Assembly: GCA_030609625.1 (NCBI GenBank)
Contig: JAUWBX010000001.1
Span: 1 to 34,441 of the forward strand
Origin: Phycisphaerae bacterium
Lineage (GTDB): Bacteria; Planctomycetota; Phycisphaerae; Sedimentisphaerales; Anaerobacaceae
DNA length: 34,441 bases
Direction: 5' to 3'
The notes below the pieces were generated by a model. That model saw only the letters and a list, made by a program, of their open reading frames with translations, ran no database searches and had not been told where the DNA came from. Each line of letters begins with the position of its first letter. The stretch's first letter is position 1. Shown piece by piece: positions 1 to 7,914 of this stretch. Position numbers and translations under genes: made by a program.

Positions 1-432
1 GCCAGCGATCCCTTCCAGCACCCTCCCGCCGGCGTTAAATTGCTAGCTCCCGATAACCAGATAGGCGATCACCAGTGCGATCACGGCCAGCAGCCGGGCC
101 GTGTTGTTATACCGTCTGCCTATTATCTCCGGTACCGAGATGGCCTCGATTTCCCGGGCCCGCGTGGCGATAAAGGAAAGCAATATCATGCCGACGAAGG
201 TTCCCAAAGGAAGGAAGAAGGCGGCCATGCCGACTTCATAGGTCTTGCCGGCGTTGCCCACAATCGAACCTGTTCCGATCCAGACGGCCAACATTGTGCA
301 CACCATAATCCAGGGTGAGAGGCTCCTGCCCGCGACGGTGAAATCCTCCTGCGTCTTGACCTGCCGGGATTTATAAATCCCGATACCGGTCAGGACAAAC
401 AAATAGACGAATATGGCAATTAAATAAGTCAT
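1..432 (-). pseudogene. Sodium:solute symporter (SSS) family transporter, N-terminal part, interrupted by an in-frame TAG
   Basis: The frame encodes the start of a sodium-coupled solute symporter of the inner membrane. It opens with MTYLIAIFVYLFVLTGIGIY (first helix), continues with the family-typical 'FTVAGRSLSPW' loop and then hydrophobic helices around residues 40-70 and 112-127. A TAG codon at 43-45 ends it after 129 residues, far short of the roughly 450-550 expected. The same frame continues past the stop to the window edge as QFNAGGRVLEGIAG, which fits the family pattern 'SYQFxxGG' in the next helix. I therefore read this as one gene with a nonsense change rather than a short gene. The start lies 7 bp after the peptidase stop, with a GAGAGAG ribosome site, so it is the last visible gene of the minus-strand operon. 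The substrate is not evident; the context suggests an amino acid or other small organic solute. A sequencing error or suppressed amber codon is possible. Confidence 0.8.
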
Positions 433-439
433 AACTCTC

Positions 440-2119
440 TCATTTTATAAACTGATTCACAAAGTATTTTGGTGTCAATGGCTCCCCGGTTGCCCGCTCG
501 ATCATCTCGTTCCAATGATAGAGTGCTCCCGGTCCGAGAACTTTCCCACGCAGATAATCCCCGACCCTTCTGTCTCCGACATAGCTAACGCCTTCATCCG
601 ATTTAAGCATTAAAACTTTGTGAACGATATGGTTATGCAGTTGAGATGCTAACAGCTCACCCATCATATAATTGTGATAATAACATGGCGCAGTGGTGAA
701 ATGAAGTTTGGATGCCCAGCCTGCATCAACAGGCCCTGGCGGCCGTCTAACAAATTGATATTTCTCAACCAAATCCCACCATAGTGTATTCAGGTCCTGG
801 TTGGGGTTGGCATACAGTTGCTTTTCAAAATTATACATAACCATAGCCCAACGGGCAAAAAGCACCTGTTGGAACCGCAGATATTTTTCGCTCACCCTTT
901 CAATCTTCGCCCGTTGTTCGTCTGACAAATCCAACATTCGCTGCATCCAGGCAGCATTACGGCTCAATCTACCGAAGAACATCGCTATAGCTTCGGTGGT
1001 GAAACTGTGAGCCGGCTCCCTGAGCAGCCAAGGCTCTTTCCGATTATGGTATTTGCTGTAAACCGCATGGCCCAGTTCATGTAATATCGTCTCCATCCAG
1101 CGTTCGGTATTTTGAAGGTTACACAAAATACGAACATCCCCGTGGCGGTCCCCTTCAAAGCTGAAAGCATGTGGATATTTACCTTCACGGTCATATAAAT
1201 CACTTCTGGCAAGAATATCATCCACAGGCAGGCCGATGCCGGCGTAATATTTTTCCGCTAATTCTTTCACGTCCTGGTCTTTGTAATAGATATCCAAATC
1301 CAGGTCATAAACCAGAGGCGTTCTTTGAAAGAAGGGGTCATGATAGTGCCAGGGCATCAAATCCTCGGGGGTAATGCCATAACCCTCTGCCAGGACGCGG
1401 TCCAGCTCTTTCTTCAATCGGGCAAAGGGTTCGCTGGTCAATTCACAAAGCTCATCGAAAATGCGGTCGAGTTCTTCCGCACTCTGCTCGCCTGTAACTA
1501 TAGAAAGAGTATGATAATTGTCAAAACCAACCTTTCGGGCCGCCTTGTTGCGCAGCTTGACCAATTCGACCAGGTCATCAACAATCGCGTCTCCCACCTG
1601 TTTGCTTGCCCTCCAGGCCAGCTCCCTTTTGCGGCAATCTTTTCCCGTTGTTAAGATTGTATAAATGTCACTCATTGTAACCTTTTGGCCGTCCATGGTG
1701 CCGCGAAAAGTGTTGTACTTTTCCTGGATTTTACTGTCCGAATCAACAAGTTTTTCCAACAGCTCCGGTTCTATCTGATTCTTCAGATAGGCATAGTATA
1801 ATTTATCTAATTGTCGGACCGCTCTGGCATCCCTGATTTGCCCGGACTCTTTCATATCTTTTAGCAAGGCATACTCTTGAGGGCCGCTGTAGATTTGCCG
1901 AATCTTAAGCTGTAATTGCTTAAGCTTATTATAATCTTCCGGCCTGCCTGTCGTGGAAGCATCCCAATAGGCAAGATTCGCCTGCGTTGACAGAGGTTCG
2001 ACTTTTGCGATATGAATTTCAATAAACCGCTCTAATTGTTTTTCCTTTGTGATGTGCCCGCAACCTAAAAGAAAAAGGGATAGAACAAATGATGTCACTA
2101 CGACTGATTTTTTTCTCAT
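440..2119 (-). CDS. Lipoprotein zinc metallopeptidase, M3/M2-like (oligopeptidase)
   Basis: This 559-residue protein is a zinc metallopeptidase probably anchored as a lipoprotein. The N-terminus has two Lys, a hydrophobic stretch and a lipobox ending LLGC at Cys20. The zinc site HELGH is at 347-351, and the third ligand is probably Glu376 in 'FTTEAIAMFFGRL', giving the HExxH-(24 residues)-E spacing seen in M3 oligopeptidases and M2/ACE-like enzymes. The rest is mostly helical, as in that clan. Length is normal for the family. The start has GGAG about 7 bases upstream. It sits 89 bp after the glycyl radical enzyme and 7 bp before the symporter on the same strand, so it is likely co-transcribed. 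Inference: it cuts small peptides outside the cytoplasm so that the operon can take up and catabolise the product. Exact subfamily and cleavage specificity cannot be read from the sequence. Confidence 0.85.
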   Translation of the reverse strand: MRKKSVVVTSFVLSLFLLGCGHITKEKQLERFIEIHIAKVEPLSTQANLAYWDASTTGRPEDYNKLKQLQLKIRQIYSGPQEYALLKDMKESGQIRDARAVRQLDKLYYAYLKNQIEPELLEKLVDSDSKIQEKYNTFRGTMDGQKVTMSDIYTILTTGKDCRKRELAWRASKQVGDAIVDDLVELVKLRNKAARKVGFDNYHTLSIVTGEQSAEELDRIFDELCELTSEPFARLKKELDRVLAEGYGITPEDLMPWHYHDPFFQRTPLVYDLDLDIYYKDQDVKELAEKYYAGIGLPVDDILARSDLYDREGKYPHAFSFEGDRHGDVRILCNLQNTERWMETILHELGHAVYSKYHNRKEPWLLREPAHSFTTEAIAMFFGRLSRNAAWMQRMLDLSDEQRAKIERVSEKYLRFQQVLFARWAMVMYNFEKQLYANPNQDLNTLWWDLVEKYQFVRRPPGPVDAGWASKLHFTTAPCYYHNYMMGELLASQLHNHIVHKVLMLKSDEGVSYVGDRRVGDYLRGKVLGPGALYHWNEMIERATGEPLTPKYFVNQFIK

Positions 2120-2208
2120 AACAAATCTCCACTTGCCAGGGAATCATCTGATCAGGAAATCAAGCTGCCTGATAACCTGGTACCCTGATAACTTAATGTC
2201 CTAATCCT

Positions 2209-4572
2209 CTATAATGATTGCTGCTCGGTGCGGGCGATGATTTCGTTTTGCAGGTCTCGGCCCACATCTACGAAGTAATCGCTGAAACCAGCCACCCTTA
2301 CTATCAGGTCACGATGCTGTTCAGGATTTTGCTGGGCTTCCCGCAGAGTTTCGGCATCGATGACATTGAACTGGATATGATGGCCGTCGAGCTTGAAGTA
2401 GGACCTGATCAGATGAACAAGCTTATCAATACCATCACCGGCGAGCACCTGCGGATTGAATTTCATATTTAACAGGGTTCCGCCGGTGCGGACGTGGTCG
2501 ATTCTGGCTGCTGACTTGATAACAGCGGTTGGACCCTTGGTATCGCAGCCCTGGGTGGGTGATATACCCTCGGAGACCGGCTCGCCGGCTTTTCTGCCGT
2601 TGGGCAGCGCACCAACTACAGAGCCGAAATAGATATGTACCGTTGTGGGAAGCAGGTTCACACGATACTTGCCGCCCTTGGTATTCGGACGGCCGTTGAG
2701 CAAATCGTAGTAAGCGTTAAATACTTCTTCGGCAATGCTGTCCGCGTAATTATCGTCATTGCCGTATTTGGGTGTATGATGCAGCAGCATTTGCTGCAGG
2801 CGTTCGTGTCCTTTAAAATCAGCCTGCATCGCCGTCAGTAATCCATCCATAGCGATGTTTTGCTGCTCGAAAACATTATACTTTACCGCTGCCAGCGCAT
2901 CGGTTACCGTGCCGATACCAACACCCTGGATATAGGTTGGATTATACCTTGCCCCGCCGTTGTGGTAATCGAGCCCACGAGCGATGCAGTCGTCCATTAG
3001 AATTGACATAAAGGGAGCAGGCATGTAGTTAGCATAGAGCCGTTCGATGACATTGTTAGACCTGATTTTTAAATCGATGAAATATCTGAGTTGTTCCTTA
3101 TAGGCATCCATTAGCTGCTGATAAGAATTGAATTTGCGGGCATCACCTGTTTGAGGACCAACCTGCTCGCCTGAGTTCGAATCAACTCCATTGTTGCAGG
3201 CCAGCTCAAAAATCTTGGGCCAATTTATGTAGCCGGTCAGAGTGCAGCTTTCCTTGCCGAACGAGCTGACTGTTACACATCCGCTGGGACCTCCTGTGCG
3301 GGCGTCCGTCATATTCTTGCCGTCCTGAAGCATTTCCTTGATGATGACGTCGGTGTTAAACACGGAAGGTTGGCCGAATCCGGCGCGAACCACCTCGCAG
3401 GCACGCTTTAGGAACCGGTCCGGACTCCTCTTACTGATTTGAATACAGGAGCTGGGCTGGGGCAGACGCATCTCCTCGACCACATCCAAAATCATATATG
3501 AAATATCGTTGACTGCATTACTTCCATCGGCCGGTCTTACCCCGCCAGTATTAATCAATGCAAAGTCAACGTAGGTTCCGCTTTGTTCTTCGGTAACTCC
3601 AACTTTCGGCGGAGCAGGCTGATTATTGAACTTTATCCAGAAGCACTGCAGCAGCTCTTTAGCCTGTTCGGGCGACAAGGTCCCTTCCTGTAAGCCCATT
3701 TCGTAAAACCCCAGTAAGTGCTGGTCAAGGCGGCCGGGATTGAAGGAGTCCCATGTATTCAGTTCTGTAATCACGGACAGATGTACAAACCAGTACGACT
3801 GCAATGCCTCCAAAAAATTGCGAGGTGCATGAGCTGGTACATGTGAACAAACCTCGGCTATTTGTTCCAATTCGCTACGGCGAACAGCATCGCTCTCCTG
3901 TTGTGCTAATTCCCTCGCCTTGGCGGCGTACCGCTGAGCGAAGATAATAACTGCGTCGGCACAAACGCTCATAGCCCGGTATTCCTGGTCCTTTTCATAG
4001 GCGTACGGGTCATTAAAATAGTCGAGTTTTTTCCGGTTTTCCGCGATGTCACGTTTAAAATCCAGCATACCCTTGTGGTAAATCTTGTCATCAAGAATAG
4101 CGTGGCCGGGGGCACGTTGTTCCATAAATTCCGTGAACACTCCTGCGTTAAATGCCTGGTGCCACTTTTGGTCCATAGCGCCGAAGAGTTTTTCCCGCAT
4201 GGTTTTGCCTGTCCAGAATGGAATGATTCTCTCGCTGTAGATTTTTCTAACCTCTTCCGTAACCACAAATGGTGTTCTTTCCCGACTATTCAGTATGCGC
4301 AGGTCCTCCAAGCTATGGCAGCACAGTTCGGGGTAAGTCGGCGTGGCCTTCGGAGCTGGGCCACGCTCACCCACAATCAGCTCACCGTCGTTAATACATA
4401 TCGCCTTGTTCTCCATAAGGTACTTAAATGATAAAGCACGACAGACTGGAACAGATTCACGTTGGGGAATATCGCTCTTATAAAACTCAGTCAACAGTTC
4501 CGCCCGTTCAGTGGAAATGTACGGCCTGATATCAACACTTTGTTTCCGTAGTTTTGCTACTCTTTCGTTCAT
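2209..4572 (-). CDS. Glycyl radical enzyme, HypD-like (hydroxyproline dehydratase clade), with atypical Cys-x-Thr active site
   Basis: This is a glycyl radical enzyme of about 787 residues, an oxygen-sensitive cytoplasmic catalyst that uses a stored glycyl radical and a cysteine thiyl radical. The glycyl loop is RVAGFSDYF near the C-terminus (radical Gly about residue 762), and the thiyl cysteine is Cys432 in 'GPSGCVTVSSFGKES'. Overall length and long stretches such as GGARYNPTYIQGVGIGT and DGHHIQFNVIDAETL resemble trans-4-hydroxy-L-proline dehydratase as I remember it. Dehydratases and decarboxylases of this superfamily keep a Glu two residues after the Cys; here it is Thr434, so the reaction is uncertain. 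I chose ATG 4572 (MNERVAKLRK) over the upstream start at 4599. It has GGTGG 8 bases upstream, lies 4 bp after the activase stop, and gives the HypD-like length; the longer start would overlap the activase. Confidence 0.92.
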   Translation of the reverse strand: MNERVAKLRKQSVDIRPYISTERAELLTEFYKSDIPQRESVPVCRALSFKYLMENKAICINDGELIVGERGPAPKATPTYPELCCHSLEDLRILNSRERTPFVVTEEVRKIYSERIIPFWTGKTMREKLFGAMDQKWHQAFNAGVFTEFMEQRAPGHAILDDKIYHKGMLDFKRDIAENRKKLDYFNDPYAYEKDQEYRAMSVCADAVIIFAQRYAAKARELAQQESDAVRRSELEQIAEVCSHVPAHAPRNFLEALQSYWFVHLSVITELNTWDSFNPGRLDQHLLGFYEMGLQEGTLSPEQAKELLQCFWIKFNNQPAPPKVGVTEEQSGTYVDFALINTGGVRPADGSNAVNDISYMILDVVEEMRLPQPSSCIQISKRSPDRFLKRACEVVRAGFGQPSVFNTDVIIKEMLQDGKNMTDARTGGPSGCVTVSSFGKESCTLTGYINWPKIFELACNNGVDSNSGEQVGPQTGDARKFNSYQQLMDAYKEQLRYFIDLKIRSNNVIERLYANYMPAPFMSILMDDCIARGLDYHNGGARYNPTYIQGVGIGTVTDALAAVKYNVFEQQNIAMDGLLTAMQADFKGHERLQQMLLHHTPKYGNDDNYADSIAEEVFNAYYDLLNGRPNTKGGKYRVNLLPTTVHIYFGSVVGALPNGRKAGEPVSEGISPTQGCDTKGPTAVIKSAARIDHVRTGGTLLNMKFNPQVLAGDGIDKLVHLIRSYFKLDGHHIQFNVIDAETLREAQQNPEQHRDLIVRVAGFSDYFVDVGRDLQNEIIARTEQQSL

Positions 4573-4576
4573 ATTA

Positions 4577-5566
4577 TTAACCACCAATCTTAACCTCAAA
4601 TCCGTATTTGCTAAGATTCTTTGCTATCGAGTTCATTTTCTCCTCGCCGGGAGTTTCAACTTGCATGAGTTTGCTCTCCGTCGTAAGTCGAGCTGATTTT
4701 TCTTTTCCTCCGCGGTTGAAGGGCAGAATATCTATTCTGCTGACACTTTGCAGTGACGCTGTAAATTTGCCTGTCGCTTCAATATTTGCCTTCTCGTCAT
4801 TAAAGCCGGGAACGACCGGAATCCTGATAACGATTTCTTTGCTGGCCTCCGAGAGACGCCTGATATTATCCAATATCAAATTGTTTCCCACGCCGGTAAA
4901 ACGCTCGTGAATTTCGTTGTCCATATGTTTGAGGTCGCAAAGAAACAAATCAGTTCTTTTGCTGACCATTTCTACAATCTTCGGTTCTGCATAACAGCTC
5001 GTATCCACCGCTGTGTGTATCTGCTGCGCCTGGCATTGATTCAGCAGAGCAAGAAGGAACTCCGGCTGCATCAGCGGTTCGCCTCCGGAGAATGTAACAC
5101 CACCGCCGGACTGGTCGTAGAAAATAATATCTTGTTCAACTTCAGCCATGACCTCACTAACGGTCATCTCTTGTCCAATTATCTCCCTCGCACCGGCTAT
5201 ACAAGCCTCCACACATTGGCCGCAGAGATTGCATTTGTTCATGTCTGTTATAGGCTGGTTTTCAACTATCTCCGTTAGAAATCTTCTCTTTTCGCCCCTG
5301 CTGCCCCGTGGTAGAATTTCTCCCGAAGGGACGCCCTTTGGCCATAACGGGACAAGCGAAATCGCCTGCTGTGGGCATACCTCTGCGCATTGGCCGCATC
5401 CTATACATCGGCCTTTGCGCAGGCCGTGTTCGACGTAACTGCTCCAGCTTTCCGGATTGTGGCACCACTGGCACTGCAATGGACAGCCTTTGAAGAACAC
5501 TGTCGTGCGGATACCCGGGCCATCATGTATGGCGTACTTCTTGATGTCGAATATGAGTCCCTTTAT
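4577..5566 (-). CDS. Glycyl-radical-enzyme activating enzyme (radical SAM, two ferredoxin clusters), apparent AUA start
   Basis: This radical SAM enzyme installs the glycyl radical on the enzyme encoded next to it. The CxxxCxxC motif KGCPLQCQWCHNPE (Cys28, 32, 35) binds the catalytic 4Fe-4S cluster. Two ferredoxin-type motifs follow (CIGCGQCAEVCP and CNLCGQCVEACI), then GGGVTFSGGEPLMQPEF, the usual SAM-binding region. No ATG, GTG or TTG lies in frame before GTG 5500, and starting there would lose the conserved 'HDGPGIRTT' segment. The frame is open to a TAG at 5576-5578. ATA 5564-5566 sits exactly where homologues have their initiator Met (x-KGLIFDIKKYAIHDGPGIR), with AGGA 7 bases upstream, so I place the start there (329 residues). 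A stretch of about 20 residues between the two ferredoxin motifs (KGVPSGEILPRGSRGEKRR) looks inserted. It ends 4 bp before the glycyl radical enzyme, so coupled translation is likely. Confidence 0.88.
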   Translation of the reverse strand: MKGLIFDIKKYAIHDGPGIRTTVFFKGCPLQCQWCHNPESWSSYVEHGLRKGRCIGCGQCAEVCPQQAISLVPLWPKGVPSGEILPRGSRGEKRRFLTEIVENQPITDMNKCNLCGQCVEACIAGAREIIGQEMTVSEVMAEVEQDIIFYDQSGGGVTFSGGEPLMQPEFLLALLNQCQAQQIHTAVDTSCYAEPKIVEMVSKRTDLFLCDLKHMDNEIHERFTGVGNNLILDNIRRLSEASKEIVIRIPVVPGFNDEKANIEATGKFTASLQSVSRIDILPFNRGGKEKSARLTTESKLMQVETPGEEKMNSIAKNLSKYGFEVKIGG

Positions 5567-5621
5567 CTCTAATTCCTATTCAAGATTAATTTAGATTTAC
5601 CGTTTAATCTTTCTTTACACT

Positions 5622-5650
5622 AAGATACCAAATCTGCCTGATAATAGCAA
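5622..5650 (-). promoter_or_regulatory. Candidate sigma-70 promoter for the activase/glycyl radical enzyme operon
   Basis: On the minus strand TTGCTA (5650-5645) and TATCTT (5627-5622) are separated by 17 bases. Each hexamer matches consensus at 4 of 6 positions. Transcription would start about 50 bases before the proposed activase start. This is the best candidate in the divergent intergenic region, but it is only moderate. Confidence 0.35.
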
Positions 5651-5852
5651 CTATCCTGGGCGTCGTTTTGCAGATTCTGTCTCATTTCGAATAGACCAGT
5701 TTTCGGGGAGTATTATAAAATATCGGGCGGCTGCACAGCGAAATCTTCCGATAAAATGGGATAATTTATGCTTATAAAAGCCATTAGGTGCTTGAAGAAT
5801 CCACCCACAAACGACAGATGGGACCGAAATAATATGAAGAAGTAGATTTTTC

Positions 5853-5881
5853 TTGCCTTTCAGATTTCTTTCTGCTATAAT
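5853..5881 (+). promoter_or_regulatory. Sigma-70 promoter for the TpsB-TpsA pair
   Basis: TTGCCT (5853-5858) and a perfect TATAAT (5876-5881) are 17 bases apart, the ideal spacing. This predicts a start near 5888 and a leader of about 115 bases before the TpsB ATG. It lies in the divergent region between the minus-strand operon and the secretion pair. No operator or riboswitch fold was recognised in the leader. Confidence 0.65.
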
Positions 5882-6003
5882 GTGTTTAATTGGGGATAGT
5901 ACAGTAGGTCTTGCCATTTTCCAACACAGGATGTTGCTGGTTCAGAGAATCTTTGGGCGTGCATTGCGCCTTTATTCCGGACCAGCTTAAGGAGATAGCT
6001 AAT

Positions 6004-7824
6004 ATGAATGGCGCAATAAGTAAGGTGTGTGTTGTTTTTTTCTATTTATGCTCAGTTGTTTGTGTTGCTGATGCTCCCCAACAATCTTCACAACTCTCAC
6101 CTGGTAAGACCAAACGTGAGACGCAGATCGAGCAACTGAGTTTACCCGAAGATACGAGCCCACGCTTGACCGTAAGGGAACTGCTCATCAGTGGCAATAT
6201 TCGCATATCAACTGAAGAGCTGCTGGAGGGCATGCCTTTGGTATATAACGCCTCCGATGAACCTTTACTGAAGGCCGAAAGCCAATATCTTTATGACCTT
6301 AGAGTCATCCATGACATAATATCTCAGCCAGACCTGCCCCGCATGGTTTCGTCGAGGACTATTCAGGGCTTAACGCAATATATACTGTCTGTGTACGAAG
6401 ACAATCATTACGCGGGTATATATGTTTATGTGCCGGAGGCGTCGATTAAAGACGGTGTGGAGTTGGTGGGTGAGCTTTTATTCATAAAAGTTCTCGAAAT
6501 CCCGATTACTGGAACAAAAATAGAGTTTTACGATGCTAACCAGAACGAGGTTGAAAAAGGTTATCTTCGCCGTTCTATCCTCCATAAGTGGTCCCCGCTG
6601 AAAATGGGTGAAGTGGCAAACCAAAAAGCACTGGATGATTTTGTCAATCTTCTCAATCTCAATCCCGACAGATATGTAGCTGCCATTGTCTCGAGAGGCG
6701 TCGAGCCGAACACACTGGCCTTAGGGTACAACGTTTATGAAACGAATCCCTGGCATTATTTTATCCAATTAGATAATTCCGGCACAAGGGACAGGCAATG
6801 GTCTCCAAGAATTGGCCTGATCAATACTAATCTTCTGGGCATAGACGATAGATTAACCGCTGTTTATCAGGCCCCTGCGGATTCGAGTATGGATGACAAT
6901 TATTCGTTGTTCGGAAGCTACGACTTTCCACTAATCGGTCCTCGACTTCGCCTTGGGCTTTACGGCGGATACAGTAAGTTTGACATAGTCCCGGAGGCTG
7001 GTCTGTTCAATTTCCTCGGCAGCGGTTCATTCTATGGCGGTATATTGCGTTACAATGTCTTTCAAACGAAGGGTTGGTTCTTTGATGTTACCGGTTCGCT
7101 AAGCCACGAAAGAAGCAAGATCACTCCTTCGTTGTTCCCTGAGTTTCTCGCCAGTGATGTAGGGATGGATTTATGGGGAATTGGGATTGATATTCATCGT
7201 TCAGATGATATGTCACGTACCTCTTTTACCTTCAACAGGGTTGAAAGCATGGGTGGTTCGGACCGTGCCCAGTTCGCGCTTGCCCGAACGGGCGCAGACC
7301 CGGATTTTAGTATTTATACCACCTCAGCTAACCACAACCGGTACCTGGATCAAAACAAAATTCAGCAGCTAAGGGGTGCTTTCAGATACATAAAGCCCAA
7401 CGAAAGATTAATCCCTGCAAAAATGACTACCTTCGGAGGAATGTACTCTGTTAGAGGCTATGATGAATATGAAATCGTTGCCGACGGCGGCATACTTGCA
7501 TCCGCTCAATATGAGTTTGACTTGGTGAAATATAACCAGGCCTGGCAGATTGACGAGCCAGAGCCGGACGAAGTTGAATCTAAGAGACTTCAACTCAAAA
7601 AGCTGGCCCCGTTGGCGTTTATTGACTTCGGCCGAGCCAGAATAAAAGACCCTGTCGGTAACGAAAAGGGACATGAGACACTTCTTTCGATAGGCATAGG
7701 CACAATCTTGGAACTTGGTGATAATTTTAGTGCAGGAGTGTATTACGGCTATCCACTCAAAGCAACAGATGATACCAAAAGAGGAAAAGGCCGACTGAGC
7801 GTAAACCTTATGTTGCGGTGGTAG
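6004..7824 (+). CDS. TpsB-family outer-membrane translocator (FhaC/ShlB-like) of a two-partner secretion system
   Basis: This 606-residue protein is a two-partner secretion pore that exports a TpsA passenger across the outer membrane. It has a signal peptide (about residues 1-22, ending VVCVA), a Gln/Ser-rich linker, POTRA-like domains from about 60 to 250 ('LTVRELLISGNIRISTEELL' opens the first), and a C-terminal beta-barrel rich in alternating aromatic strands that ends in Arg-Trp. The VRGY motif at 483-486, in 'GGMYSVRGYDEYE', is the conserved loop-6 motif of the Omp85/TpsB superfamily. I chose ATG 6004, which has AAGGAG about 10 bases upstream and is followed by the signal peptide; an in-frame upstream start at 5911 would put 31 residues before it. 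The TpsA gene starts 90 bp downstream, so it is almost certainly the cognate substrate. Length is close to normal for the family. Confidence 0.9.
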   Translation: MNGAISKVCVVFFYLCSVVCVADAPQQSSQLSPGKTKRETQIEQLSLPEDTSPRLTVRELLISGNIRISTEELLEGMPLVYNASDEPLLKAESQYLYDLRVIHDIISQPDLPRMVSSRTIQGLTQYILSVYEDNHYAGIYVYVPEASIKDGVELVGELLFIKVLEIPITGTKIEFYDANQNEVEKGYLRRSILHKWSPLKMGEVANQKALDDFVNLLNLNPDRYVAAIVSRGVEPNTLALGYNVYETNPWHYFIQLDNSGTRDRQWSPRIGLINTNLLGIDDRLTAVYQAPADSSMDDNYSLFGSYDFPLIGPRLRLGLYGGYSKFDIVPEAGLFNFLGSGSFYGGILRYNVFQTKGWFFDVTGSLSHERSKITPSLFPEFLASDVGMDLWGIGIDIHRSDDMSRTSFTFNRVESMGGSDRAQFALARTGADPDFSIYTTSANHNRYLDQNKIQQLRGAFRYIKPNERLIPAKMTTFGGMYSVRGYDEYEIVADGGILASAQYEFDLVKYNQAWQIDEPEPDEVESKRLQLKKLAPLAFIDFGRARIKDPVGNEKGHETLLSIGIGTILELGDNFSAGVYYGYPLKATDDTKRGKGRLSVNLMLRW

Positions 7825-7914
7825 CAATCTTGCCTGGCAATAACAGCCGAGATTGAAATATAAGGCGACAATAAGCATGCAAAATTAAGATCGATGTAGG
7901 CAGGAGAAGAGGTG

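Noticed and set aside
5651..5917. Minus-strand 88-codon frame upstream of TpsB
   Set aside because: It covers the strong plus-strand promoter at 5853-5881 and has no family resemblance or ribosome site.
5911..6003. Longer N-terminus for TpsB from an upstream start
   Set aside because: It would place 31 residues before a good signal peptide, and the ATG at 6004 has the strong ribosome site.
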